Positions 14,898 through 22,189 of a stretch of DNA of 22,716 nt are shown here, piece after piece; position 1 is the stretch's first letter, and each line of letters begins with the position of its first letter. The notes under the pieces are model-generated. The model was given only the letters and a program-made list of their open reading frames with translations, did not search any database and was not told where the DNA came from. The position numbers and the translations under genes are program-made. The stretch is from positions 1 through 22,716 of the forward strand of contig CAYVMN010000051.1 of the NCBI GenBank assembly GCA_964452575.1, read 5' to 3'. The DNA is from CAYVMN01 sp964452575 (GTDB taxonomy: Bacteria > Desulfobacterota > DSM-4660 > Desulfatiglandales > Desulfatiglandaceae).

Positions 14898-15599
14898 CTA
14901 CATTCCCAAATAGGTCTTAGCGAGATTGGGGTCATTCATGATCTCGGATACTTCGCCACTGAAGGCTATCACTCCGTGATCAAAGACGTATACCTTGTCT
15001 GCCAAATCTCCAATGAGATCGATATCCCCTTCCACCATGAGGACTGACATCCCCGATTCCTTGATATCCCTGACAACCTTTTCTACCTCGTCGACAATGA
15101 CAGGCGCTAACCCCAATGAGGGTTCATCAATAAGGAGCAATGTCGGGTCGGCCATGAGGGCCCTTCCGATGCTCGTCATCTGCTGCTCCCCCCCGGATAG
15201 GGTCATGGTCAACTGGCCTTTCCGATTCTCAAGCACAGGAAACATCTTAAAGACCTCTTCGAGACGAGTCTTGAGACGAGAAGCCTTGAGGACATGCCCC
15301 CCAACCAACAGGTTTTCCAACACGGTCATTTCCCGGAATGGCTTTCGCCCTTCGGGACAGTGGGCAATGCCCATTCTTGCTACCTTGTGAGCCCTATATT
15401 TGAGAAGCGATTCTCCATTAAAGGTGACCGTCCCCCGGGTAGGTTCTACCAGCCTCGAGATGGTCTTGAGTAATGTTGTCTTCCCGGCGCCATTGGGTCC
15501 GATAATGGCGGTTAACCCTTTATCAAGTGCCGTAAGACTGAGACGCTCCAGGGCCAATGCGCGGCCGTAGTGAACCGTCAAATCTTTGATTTCAAGCAT
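14898..15599 (-). CDS. livF: Branched-chain amino acid-type ABC transporter ATPase LivF
   Basis: 233 residues, the usual LivF length. Walker A is GPNGAGKTT, the signature is LSGGEQQMTSIGRALM, and Walker B is LLLIDEPSLGLAP. The family segment GIAHCPEGRKPFREMTVLENL is present. It pairs with LivG to power the LivHM permease. It overlaps livG by 8 bp, and a purine-rich site (GGAGGTGG) lies about 10 bases before the ATG. The true substrate of the system is not shown by the ATPase; in anaerobic degraders such transporters often carry aromatic or branched organic acids. Confidence 0.94.
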   Translation of the reverse strand: MLEIKDLTVHYGRALALERLSLTALDKGLTAIIGPNGAGKTTLLKTISRLVEPTRGTVTFNGESLLKYRAHKVARMGIAHCPEGRKPFREMTVLENLLVGGHVLKASRLKTRLEEVFKMFPVLENRKGQLTMTLSGGEQQMTSIGRALMADPTLLLIDEPSLGLAPVIVDEVEKVVRDIKESGMSVLMVEGDIDLIGDLADKVYVFDHGVIAFSGEVSEIMNDPNLAKTYLGM

Positions 15600-16338
15600 T
15601 TGATCTGGACCACCTCCTCCCCAGATAGGCCTTTAACACCCGATCATCTTTGGAGATCTCCTCAGGACTTCCATCGGCGATCATCTCCCCATAATATAGG
15701 ACGATAACCCGATTTACCAGCCTCATGAGTTCACGCAACTTGTGTTCAACAATCATGAGGGTCAAGCCTTTACCCGCCAGGTCAATCAATATTTGACTCG
15801 CCGACTCGATCTCGTTGGCCGAGAGCCCGGCAAAGGGCTCATCCAACAGAAGAAACTCAGGGGCAGCTCCCTGCGCTCTGCCAAACTCCAGGAGCTTTTG
15901 ATTGCCGTACCCCAAAAAGGATGCCAACTGGTCCTGATAGGCGCTCAATTTGACACCTTTCAGGATCTGTTGAATGAATTCCTTATTAGAAATGGACAGG
16001 TTTTGAATTCTGTTGCTGTTGAACAAGGTCCCGACCGCAACGTTATCATGGACGGTGAGTTCCTTGAAAGGCCTGGGGATTTGGAAAGTCCTGATCATGC
16101 CCATCTCGGCCAGCCTATTCGGGCTTTCCCTGGTGACCTCCTTATCCTTAAAAAACACGGATCCAGAGCTGCACTGGTAAAAGCCCGTAGCAACGTTGAA
16201 CAGGGTCGTCTTGCCAGCGCCATTGGGCCCTATCAGTCCCAGCACCTCACCCTGTTTGACCTCAAAGCTGACCTTGTTAAGTGCCTGCAACTTGCCAAAA
16301 TGCTTGGACACATTTTCCAGCTTAAAGAAACTACTCAT
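15592..16338 (-). CDS. livG: Branched-chain amino acid-type ABC transporter ATPase LivG
   Basis: From the ATG at 16336-16338 the protein is 248 residues and begins MSSFFKLENVSKHFG. Walker A is GPNGAGKTTLF, Walker B is FLLLDEPFAGLS, and the signature is the divergent LGYGNQKLLEFGRAQ, where LSYGQQ is usual. The switch His is in MIVEHKL. The frame extends 6 codons further upstream, but GGAG lies 7 bases before the chosen ATG. It overlaps the livM stop and the livF start by 8 bp each, which implies coupled translation. Confidence 0.93.
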   Translation of the reverse strand: MSSFFKLENVSKHFGKLQALNKVSFEVKQGEVLGLIGPNGAGKTTLFNVATGFYQCSSGSVFFKDKEVTRESPNRLAEMGMIRTFQIPRPFKELTVHDNVAVGTLFNSNRIQNLSISNKEFIQQILKGVKLSAYQDQLASFLGYGNQKLLEFGRAQGAAPEFLLLDEPFAGLSANEIESASQILIDLAGKGLTLMIVEHKLRELMRLVNRVIVLYYGEMIADGSPEEISKDDRVLKAYLGRRWSRSNA

Positions 16339-17284
16339 GGCTATTCTCCAGGTCATCCTGGCGATTGGTTCTGCCCCAGCGCCACCATAATGATGCGATT
16401 CCTCCCCAAACCCCTCGGGGTGCGATCATCACAACGAATACCAGCACTGCTGCATAAATGATATTCCGATACTCCGCCACAGGGCGCATGATTTCCAGCA
16501 GGACCGTGAACACGCCGGCCCCCAGGGCGGCGCCAAATATGGTCCCTGTCCCACCGACAATACCCATGATCACCACATCAAATGAACCGGTCATGCCGAA
16601 TATTTCGGGTCCGACATGACCCATATAATAAAAGCCGCATATGCCGGCAGTGGTCGTAAAGAAGGCACTGGTCAGACAGGCGATAAGTTTATAAATCGGA
16701 ATATTGATGCCTACTGCACGGGCCGTATCTTCATCCTCTCTGATGCACTGCAGGGCCAATCCGATTCTGGATTTGACCAAGAGCCTCAATGTGATAATCG
16801 TGACAGCCATCAGGATTATGGAAAAATAATAAAGGGCCTCCCGACTAAAGACCCGGGGGATGCTCAGACCATAATCACCGCCGAAAACCTTGATAAACGT
16901 CAACGTGATCCGATAAAAGACAAGGGGAAGCACAAAGCTCACCAAGGCAAAGTAGGCCGAGCGGACACGGATGGCAGGCAGGGCCATGAGTAATGACGAG
17001 AAAATGCCGACAACGAGTCCAGCCAGAATAGCCAATGGCCGCCCCACGTTCGTATTCACCTCTATCAATGCAATGGTATAGGCTGCCATACCCGCAAAAA
17101 AGAGCTGCCCGAAATTCAACATGCCCGTGTATCCGTTCAATAGGTCCCAGCTGACCACATATACCACCCACAGACAGGCCGATGTCAGCAATCCGATGAT
17201 GTAGAAATCATGATCCGTGAAGGGCACCACCAAGCCAAGACCAATGGAAAGAACGGCCACTACGAGTATTGAAACATGTTTCAT
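16331..17284 (-). CDS. livM: Branched-chain amino acid-type ABC transporter permease LivM
   Basis: 317-residue inner-membrane permease with about ten hydrophobic segments. Family segments include NGYTGMLNFGQLFFAGMAAY, the loop RIGLALQCIREDEDTARAVGI (contact with the ATPases) and GPEIFGMTGSFDVVIMGIVGG. It follows livH after 2 bp. GGGGAG lies about 9 bases before the ATG. The C-terminal tail (WWRWGRTNRQDD) is cytoplasmic. It forms a heterodimer with LivH. Confidence 0.94.
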   Translation of the reverse strand: MKHVSILVVAVLSIGLGLVVPFTDHDFYIIGLLTSACLWVVYVVSWDLLNGYTGMLNFGQLFFAGMAAYTIALIEVNTNVGRPLAILAGLVVGIFSSLLMALPAIRVRSAYFALVSFVLPLVFYRITLTFIKVFGGDYGLSIPRVFSREALYYFSIILMAVTIITLRLLVKSRIGLALQCIREDEDTARAVGINIPIYKLIACLTSAFFTTTAGICGFYYMGHVGPEIFGMTGSFDVVIMGIVGGTGTIFGAALGAGVFTVLLEIMRPVAEYRNIIYAAVLVFVVMIAPRGVWGGIASLWWRWGRTNRQDDLENSHE

Positions 17285-17286
17285 CG

Positions 17287-18147
17287 CTATAGTCTCCCCT
17301 TCCCGAATAACCCTGATGGTCTAAACATGAGGGTCAAGATCATGATGACGAACGCAGCGGCCTCTTTAAGGGTGGGGGCAATCAGAAAGGCCGTCAGGAG
17401 CGTGGCATACGATACGATGGCTGCGGACACCAGAGTTCCCCATATGGGACCTCCAAGTCCAGCCAGAATCGTCACCGTGAATGCAGCAACCATCAGTTCC
17501 CAGCCTATATCAGGGACGACAATTTGAAGAGGGGCAACCAGCACCCCTGCAATACCTGCCAGGGCCCCGGTGATGATAATTGTAATAAGATATATCTCCT
17601 CGCTATTGATTCCCGAAATCGAAGCCGTCTCACTGTCCTGGGTGACCGCCCGAATAGCCCTTCCCATCTTGGTCCGCTGCAGAAAAAGGACAAGGAGGGC
17701 GACCAGGGAAAAGGCCGCAACAACACTGAGTATTGCCTGATTGGGAATCACAACCCCTAAGATATTGCTGGACCCTTTGATGATGCTCGGAACGAATTTT
17801 GTATGGGGCCCCACCGTAAGGATGACAACCTGCTGTATGACATTGGCCAGTCCTGCGGTTAGCAGCAATTGGGAGCTGTGGGGGGCTCTAAGGAGCTTTC
17901 TTATAAACCCCAAATAGATGATCAGAAGCAACAGCGCGGTGGAAGCGATGCCGGCGGCAATCGAGGCGCCGAGCGCCCACTTGAGGCCTGTGACCATCAG
18001 AAACACCAGATAGCAGGCACTCATGATCACCATGCCGTGACTCAGATTGAGTACATTACAAACGCCAAAGAGCAAAGAAAAGCCTATCGCTATTAAACAA
18101 TTCAAGGCTGTCCAGATTATGCCGTAAACCACAATTGTCTGTAACAC
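17287..18147 (-). CDS. livH: Branched-chain amino acid-type ABC transporter permease LivH
   Basis: 286-residue inner-membrane permease with about eight hydrophobic segments. It shows the usual LivH pattern: an N-terminal GIIWTALNCLIAIGFSLLFG, then NLSHGMVIMSACY, and the cytoplasmic loop RTKMGRAIRAVTQDSETASISGI that docks with the ATPases. The start codon is GTG (18145-18147), supported by a strong GGAGG 6 bases upstream; an overlapping ATG lies in another frame that soon stops. It is separated from livK by 288 bp, so a second promoter before livH is possible. Confidence 0.94.
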   Translation of the reverse strand: MLQTIVVYGIIWTALNCLIAIGFSLLFGVCNVLNLSHGMVIMSACYLVFLMVTGLKWALGASIAAGIASTALLLLIIYLGFIRKLLRAPHSSQLLLTAGLANVIQQVVILTVGPHTKFVPSIIKGSSNILGVVIPNQAILSVVAAFSLVALLVLFLQRTKMGRAIRAVTQDSETASISGINSEEIYLITIIITGALAGIAGVLVAPLQIVVPDIGWELMVAAFTVTILAGLGGPIWGTLVSAAIVSYATLLTAFLIAPTLKEAAAFVIMILTLMFRPSGLFGKGRL

Positions 18148-18435
18148 ATTGGTCCTCCCCCTGGAAGATGATCAAGTTTCTCCGCAATGCCTATCGGTCT
18201 TCTCTCTGGGGCATTAATGGATTAGAATACAGCGTCCATGTCAATGCTTAATCCGGATAAACCGGTAAGAAGATCCTGGCCCTTGCCTTGACGTCTCTTG
18301 ATAATCACTGGTATAGATCTTAACCGGTCACAGAGGTTTCATCCGAATCATTCCCAAGTGACTACATGGGTTGGGTAACGCAATTTCAATGAAAAGAGAT
18401 ATCCCCGTGACCGGTCATCCTAAAGGGTTCCTGTG
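18148..18435 (-). other. 288-bp gap between livK and livH with ACCGGT sites
   Basis: No coding frame of interest. ACCGGT occurs three times (18261-18266, 18323-18328, 18410-18415); the last is the core of the 10-bp palindrome TGACCGGTCA and the middle one is flanked as AACCGGTCAC. A perfect -35 TTGACA is present on the minus strand (18239-18244), but its best -10 candidates are badly spaced. The gap may hold a livH promoter with a regulator site, or simply processing sites. Confidence 0.35.
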
Positions 18436-19683
18436 CTATTTGCCCATTAACTTCTTTAATCGATCAGTGAGAACTATGTCAGCCGTCTTGATACCACTGG
18501 GATAGATCACCTCCTGTTTTCCGTTTTGCCACTGGAAGGCGACCCACCCCCAGGCCTCTCCTTCTTCCCAGCCCCCTCCGACAGGGTTGTGAATCTTGTC
18601 CCAACGCTCAATTATGCCACTTATACCGACATATCGATACTTAGGACTCTCCATGGCCTTTACCACTGCCTTGGAATCCACCGTTCCGGCAAGTTTGACC
18701 CCTTCGGCCCAGGCCATGACTGCATCGTAAGAGAGGGAATTGTTGTAAGCTATGGGGTATTCACCGAACATTTTCTTATAGTCTTCATACCAAGCCACAG
18801 TCTTCTTAGTGATTGGTAATCCGCCAGATCCGCCGATCTTCTCATCCGCTACACCATCGCATTTTCCTTCAGTAATCTTGTGAAATTCGGGATCCTGAGC
18901 TTCCACATTATACCCGCAATAAAACATGGGAAGCTGCATATCATACCACTGTTTTACAGAAGGCGTGCCCCCCTTTCCGGTGCTCACGTAATAGAGAATT
19001 TCCGCACCGGCAGCCTTGGCCTTGGTGTATTCCACGGAATAATCGGTCGCATCCGGCGAAAACCTGGCCTGATAGACAACATCCTTATTTTTTGAATATC
19101 TTTCGTGCAGCGGATCATACCATGCGGCCTTCTCACCGAGTAAGGCGATTTTCTTTAGCCCCAGCTTCTCCTGTGCCATCTTTACGGGTTCCCAAAAACA
19201 AGCGAGGTGAAAAAGGCCGTTTACTTCTGTGCTGAATGTATACTTGTACGTATTATAATCCTTGGCTATGCGCTGGGCTGTTAGGACTGGACTGGACGCA
19301 CCGGCAACCATGAATATCTTCTTCGCCTCCATAATAAGCGGCTGGGCCACTATGGCCAGGTCACTCCTCCAGAATCCGACAATGACATCTACTTTATCCT
19401 TGTAGAGAAGCCGTTCAACCCCCCGCTTTGATTCGTCGGCACTGAGTTTGTTGTCATACATAATGGGCTCCAGTTTGCGACCCAACAGGCCACCGGAGGC
19501 ATTGAGGTCCCTGACAGCCATCTCGGCCCCCCGTTTTGCACCCTGACCGCCGGCATAGTCCCAGGCTGAGATTAGCCCGACTTTGATGGGCTCTGCAGCC
19601 TCAGATTTGGCTGAGAACCCGATCCCCATGCCAATCGCGAAAACCAAAATGCCTGCAAAAAAAATCTTCCATACTCTTTTCAT
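18436..19683 (-). CDS. livK: Branched-chain amino acid-type ABC transporter substrate-binding protein (LivK-like)
   Basis: 415-residue periplasmic binding protein. It has a Sec signal peptide (basic MKRVWK, hydrophobic core, SEAA near residues 27-30 for cleavage) and then the type I fold start EPIKVGLISAWDYAGGQGAKRGAEMAVRDLN. Later segments include GGLLGRKLEPIMYDNK, VDVIVGFWRSD and YNNSLSYDAVMAWAEGVKLAG. The Trp-rich C-terminal part (WDKIHNPVGGGW, WGWVAFQW) is typical of binders of aromatic or other organic acids rather than strict Leu/Ile/Val, but the ligand is not determined. GGAG lies 8 bases before the ATG. It is the first transporter gene after the mobile element. Confidence 0.92.
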   Translation of the reverse strand: MKRVWKIFFAGILVFAIGMGIGFSAKSEAAEPIKVGLISAWDYAGGQGAKRGAEMAVRDLNASGGLLGRKLEPIMYDNKLSADESKRGVERLLYKDKVDVIVGFWRSDLAIVAQPLIMEAKKIFMVAGASSPVLTAQRIAKDYNTYKYTFSTEVNGLFHLACFWEPVKMAQEKLGLKKIALLGEKAAWYDPLHERYSKNKDVVYQARFSPDATDYSVEYTKAKAAGAEILYYVSTGKGGTPSVKQWYDMQLPMFYCGYNVEAQDPEFHKITEGKCDGVADEKIGGSGGLPITKKTVAWYEDYKKMFGEYPIAYNNSLSYDAVMAWAEGVKLAGTVDSKAVVKAMESPKYRYVGISGIIERWDKIHNPVGGGWEEGEAWGWVAFQWQNGKQEVIYPSGIKTADIVLTDRLKKLMGK

Positions 19684-20152
19684 GAAATTTCTCCTTTCTG
19701 CCGTGGTTGTTTGGTTGAATCTAAATCATCACCCCCTTTCTTACCCTAATCCCTTTTCTAGACCTCCTCCTTTCTCGAAGATCGCTGAAGGACCTCCATA
19801 ATCAATCGCGGTTGAGGACCTCGTAACGCGAATCTTAAAATCTCTTTTCGTAACACTTTAGCGCTTTGAAAAGACTGAGGAGCAAGAGGACCGCCAGGGT
19901 CTTTTTTCCAAAGGACGTAAAGGACGGCATCACTTCATAGAACGGCAGTGAGGTCTTAAACCTCGTTACGGAACAGCCCCATAGGAGGACGTCCCTATGA
20001 AGAGCCCTCTCCCCTGCCTGGCATAAACTGTATTTAAAGGCAAGGGGGCGTGCCAGAGGCTGTGAAGAATTTGGGTTACGTCCTTTGGAAAAAAGACCCT
20101 GGCGGTCCTCCCTCCGGGCCAGAGGCTGCCTTTCTTTCAAAGCGCTAAAGTG
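19684..20152. other. 469-bp gap between the acyl-CoA ligase gene and livK
   Basis: Mostly the 307-bp mobile element with its target duplications (19842-20164). The remaining 158 bp (19684-19841) form the livK leader; on the minus strand it is purine-rich before the ribosome site, and no convincing -35/-10 pair was found. Short open frames here cross the element arms and have no coding character. Confidence 0.6.
19842..19849. repeat. Target-site duplication, left copy
   Basis: CTCTTTTC directly abuts the left terminal repeat of the element. The identical 8 bases occur at 20157-20164 directly beyond the right terminal repeat. Confidence 0.8.
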
Positions 20153-20156
20153 TTAC
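19850..20156. mobile_element. Non-autonomous IS66-like MITE with 8-bp target duplication
   Basis: The 307-bp element starts and ends with a perfect 22-bp inverted repeat (outer end GTAACACTTTAGCGC). A second perfect 34-bp inverted match lies inside (19887-19920 with 20076-20109, beginning AGGACCGCCAGGG). Between outer and inner arms the two sides differ (15 versus 25 bases). The 155-bp centre has further small hairpins: GAGGT/ACCTC (19950-19964), CATAGG/CCTATG, and CCCCTGCC/GGCAAGGGG. It encodes no transposase. Ends starting GTAA with 8-bp duplications are the known signature of the IS66 family, so a relative elsewhere in the genome probably moves it. Its right end overlaps the last codon of the acyl-CoA ligase gene. 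The exact duplication suggests a fairly recent insertion. Confidence 0.85.
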
Positions 20157-21685
20157 CTCTTTTCTTTTTCCATGTCACTTTTCAATACCCGCCTGAGGAT
20201 CTTCCCTGCTGCCGATTTGGGTAAACTATCTTTCATGATCTTTACATATTTGGGGACCTTAAACCTGGCCAACCGCTCCTTGCAGTACGCGATAATTTCT
20301 TTCTCAGTGATCTGGGCGCCTGGCTTGGGTGTAACCGCAGCAGCCACAGTCTCGCCTTTCGCCACATCGGAAATCCCAAAGACTGCAACCTCACCGACGT
20401 TGGGATGCGTGTACAACACGCCCTCTACCTCTGCAGGGTAGACATTGAACCCCCCCCTGATGATGATGTCCTTTTTTCTGTCAACAATATAAATGTATCC
20501 GTCATTATCCTTGCGGGCCACATCCCCGGTATGGAGCCACCCATCTCTGATAGCCTCTGCCGTGGCCCCGGGATTCCCCAAATAACCTTTCATATTCAGT
20601 ACGCCCCGCATAACGAGTTCGCCTACTTGCCCGGTAGGCACCTCATTGTCATCGTCATCGAAGATTGTACAATCCACATCAATCCCTCCAAAGGGAATGC
20701 CACAAGAGCCGATCTTCCGCACACCAGGTGAGGTTGCGGTGGCGCAGCCTGTTCCCTCGGTCAATCCCCACCCCTGGATCATTGTACAATCAAAGGTCTT
20801 TTCTACCTTATCATAGAGCTCTTCTGGAACCGGGGCCGCCCCGCACAAGACCAGGCTGAGGGACCGCATATCGTATTTGTCCGCGACCTCCACTAGTCTG
20901 CGGATAATGGTAGGCACACACATGGTATGAGAAATTCGGTAGGTTTCGATCAACTTGGCAGCCTCATCAACCTGGAACCATTCCTCCAGGACAACTGGCC
21001 ATCTGCGAAAGAGGGATGCAAAGGTGATGGTGTTAAATCCGAAGATATGGGAGAGGGGCACAGAACAAAGGGTTACCATTTCCCCAAAATCCCCGAAAAG
21101 ATTCCGTTCCCCCTCTATGACGGAGAGGAGATTCCTGTGGGAAAGCATCACCCCTTTGGGCGTCCCTGTGGTCCCGGCTGTAAACAATAGGAGCAATAGA
21201 TCATCCTCTTCAATCTCCACCGAAGGTTGAGGGCCGTCTGCACTCTTGAGCAAGTCAGCGTACAACCAGACATCCTCCGCTGCCTCTCCAGACATGAGGA
21301 TGACATCTTTAAGCTGGGAGAGGTGGGGCCTTAATTTTCGGACGACCGGCAGGTGCGCAGCCGAGACGAATAAGGCCTTGGGGTTGGTTTGGTCCAACTG
21401 GGGTTTCACCTCATACCCAGTCAGGAGGATATTGACCGGCTGAGCAACGGCTCCACACTTGGCAATGCCCAGGAATATTGAAAGAAACTGGGTGCAGTTC
21501 CCCATATAGATGCCAACCACGTCTCCCTTTTTTACCCCGCAAGCGGTTAAGGCCAGGGCGACTCTTTCGGCCTCTTCGAGCATTTCACCATACGTGGTAG
21601 CCTGACCTTCAAAGAAAACAGCCTGCTTTTGTGTTATCTTCTCCTCTTCGACCAGCTGCCTGAATGCACTGAAGAAATCATTCAT
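20153..21685 (-). CDS. Acyl-CoA ligase (AMP-forming, class I adenylate-forming family)
   Basis: The 510-residue enzyme has all core motifs: the P-loop FTAGTTGTPKG (168-178), GWGLTEGTG (305-313), the ATP-binding Asp in HTGD (385-388), the hinge DRKKDIIIRGG (402-412) and the catalytic Lys495 in PKSAAGK. It should activate a carboxylic acid to its CoA thioester in the cytoplasm; chain length cannot be read from the sequence. It overlaps the B12 mutase subunit gene by 8 bp (ATGAATGA junction), so the acid it activates may be the precursor of the mutase substrate. Its stop codon TAA comes from the inserted element; without the insertion the frame would read one more residue (Phe) and then stop, so function should be unaffected. 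Confidence 0.92.
   Translation of the reverse strand: MNDFFSAFRQLVEEEKITQKQAVFFEGQATTYGEMLEEAERVALALTACGVKKGDVVGIYMGNCTQFLSIFLGIAKCGAVAQPVNILLTGYEVKPQLDQTNPKALFVSAAHLPVVRKLRPHLSQLKDVILMSGEAAEDVWLYADLLKSADGPQPSVEIEEDDLLLLLFTAGTTGTPKGVMLSHRNLLSVIEGERNLFGDFGEMVTLCSVPLSHIFGFNTITFASLFRRWPVVLEEWFQVDEAAKLIETYRISHTMCVPTIIRRLVEVADKYDMRSLSLVLCGAAPVPEELYDKVEKTFDCTMIQGWGLTEGTGCATATSPGVRKIGSCGIPFGGIDVDCTIFDDDDNEVPTGQVGELVMRGVLNMKGYLGNPGATAEAIRDGWLHTGDVARKDNDGYIYIVDRKKDIIIRGGFNVYPAEVEGVLYTHPNVGEVAVFGISDVAKGETVAAAVTPKPGAQITEKEIIAYCKERLARFKVPKYVKIMKDSLPKSAAGKILRRVLKSDMEKEKR
20157..20164. repeat. Target-site duplication, right copy
   Basis: CTCTTTTC, identical to 19842-19849. It lies inside the acyl-CoA ligase coding region, covering its final Glu-Lys-Arg codons. 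Confidence 0.8.
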
Positions 21686-22109
21686 CAGACCGCCCCTCTT
21701 TCATCTGTTTCTCCCTTGCACATTCAGTGACAAAATCCGTGACCTCTTTCAGGGCAGTGCCAGAAGTGAAGATTTCCCGTATTCCCAATGCCGTGAGTTT
21801 TTCCTTGTCTTTGTCAGGGATCACACCGCCCAGCAATACCGGTATATCGGCTATCCCCTTTTCTCTCATTTGTTCCATCAACATCTCCGCTATGGCCAAT
21901 TGGGCCCCTGAAAGGATACTCAAACCAATCACGTCCACATCCTCTTGGGTTGCACTCGCGATAATCTCTTCAGGGGTCTGGCGCAGGCCTGTGTAGATAA
22001 CCTCCATACCCGCCTCCCGTAAGGCATAGGTTATGACCTTTGCGCCTCGGTCGTGCCCGTCAAGCCCTGGCTTGGCAATCAAAACCCTTATCTTCCGTTT
22101 ACTTCCCAT
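21678..22109 (-). CDS. B12-binding small subunit of an acyl-CoA mutase (methylmalonyl-CoA mutase family)
   Basis: The 143-residue protein is a stand-alone cobalamin domain. It has the lower-ligand motif DxHxxG as DGHDRG (Asp17, His19, Gly22), then GLSILSGAQ and GGVIPDKD, which complete the B12 tail pocket. Length fits the split mutases (methylmalonyl-CoA, isobutyryl-CoA and 2-hydroxyisobutyryl-CoA types). It works with the large subunit at 22190-22716 to catalyse a radical carbon-skeleton rearrangement of an acyl-CoA. GGGAG precedes the ATG by 7 bases. The 80-bp gap from the large subunit contains only the tandem duplication GAGGTCC GAGGTCC; the 8-bp overlap with the ligase gene suggests coupling. 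Confidence 0.93.
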   Translation of the reverse strand: MGSKRKIRVLIAKPGLDGHDRGAKVITYALREAGMEVIYTGLRQTPEEIIASATQEDVDVIGLSILSGAQLAIAEMLMEQMREKGIADIPVLLGGVIPDKDKEKLTALGIREIFTSGTALKEVTDFVTECAREKQMKEGRSDE

Positions 22110-22189
22110 GTCGCGTCTCCCAATTAGTCACAAAATGCTCGGAGGTCCGAGGTCCGAAACCGTGTCTGAACCGGGTTTTCCTTCAGGCA

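Noticed and set aside
14876..14935. Twenty-residue N-terminal extension of the MBL-fold protein
   Set aside because: It overlaps livF, has no better ribosome site and does not resemble the family's N-terminus; kept only as an alternative.
15742..16461. Plus-strand frame of 239 codons opposite livG and livM
   Set aside because: Long only because of codon bias in the real genes; it has none of the features of a protein family.
19835..20140. Open frame of about 100 codons on the minus strand across the mobile element
   Set aside because: It runs through the inverted arms, has no ribosome site or recognisable domain, and a similar frame appears on the opposite strand because the arms are complementary.
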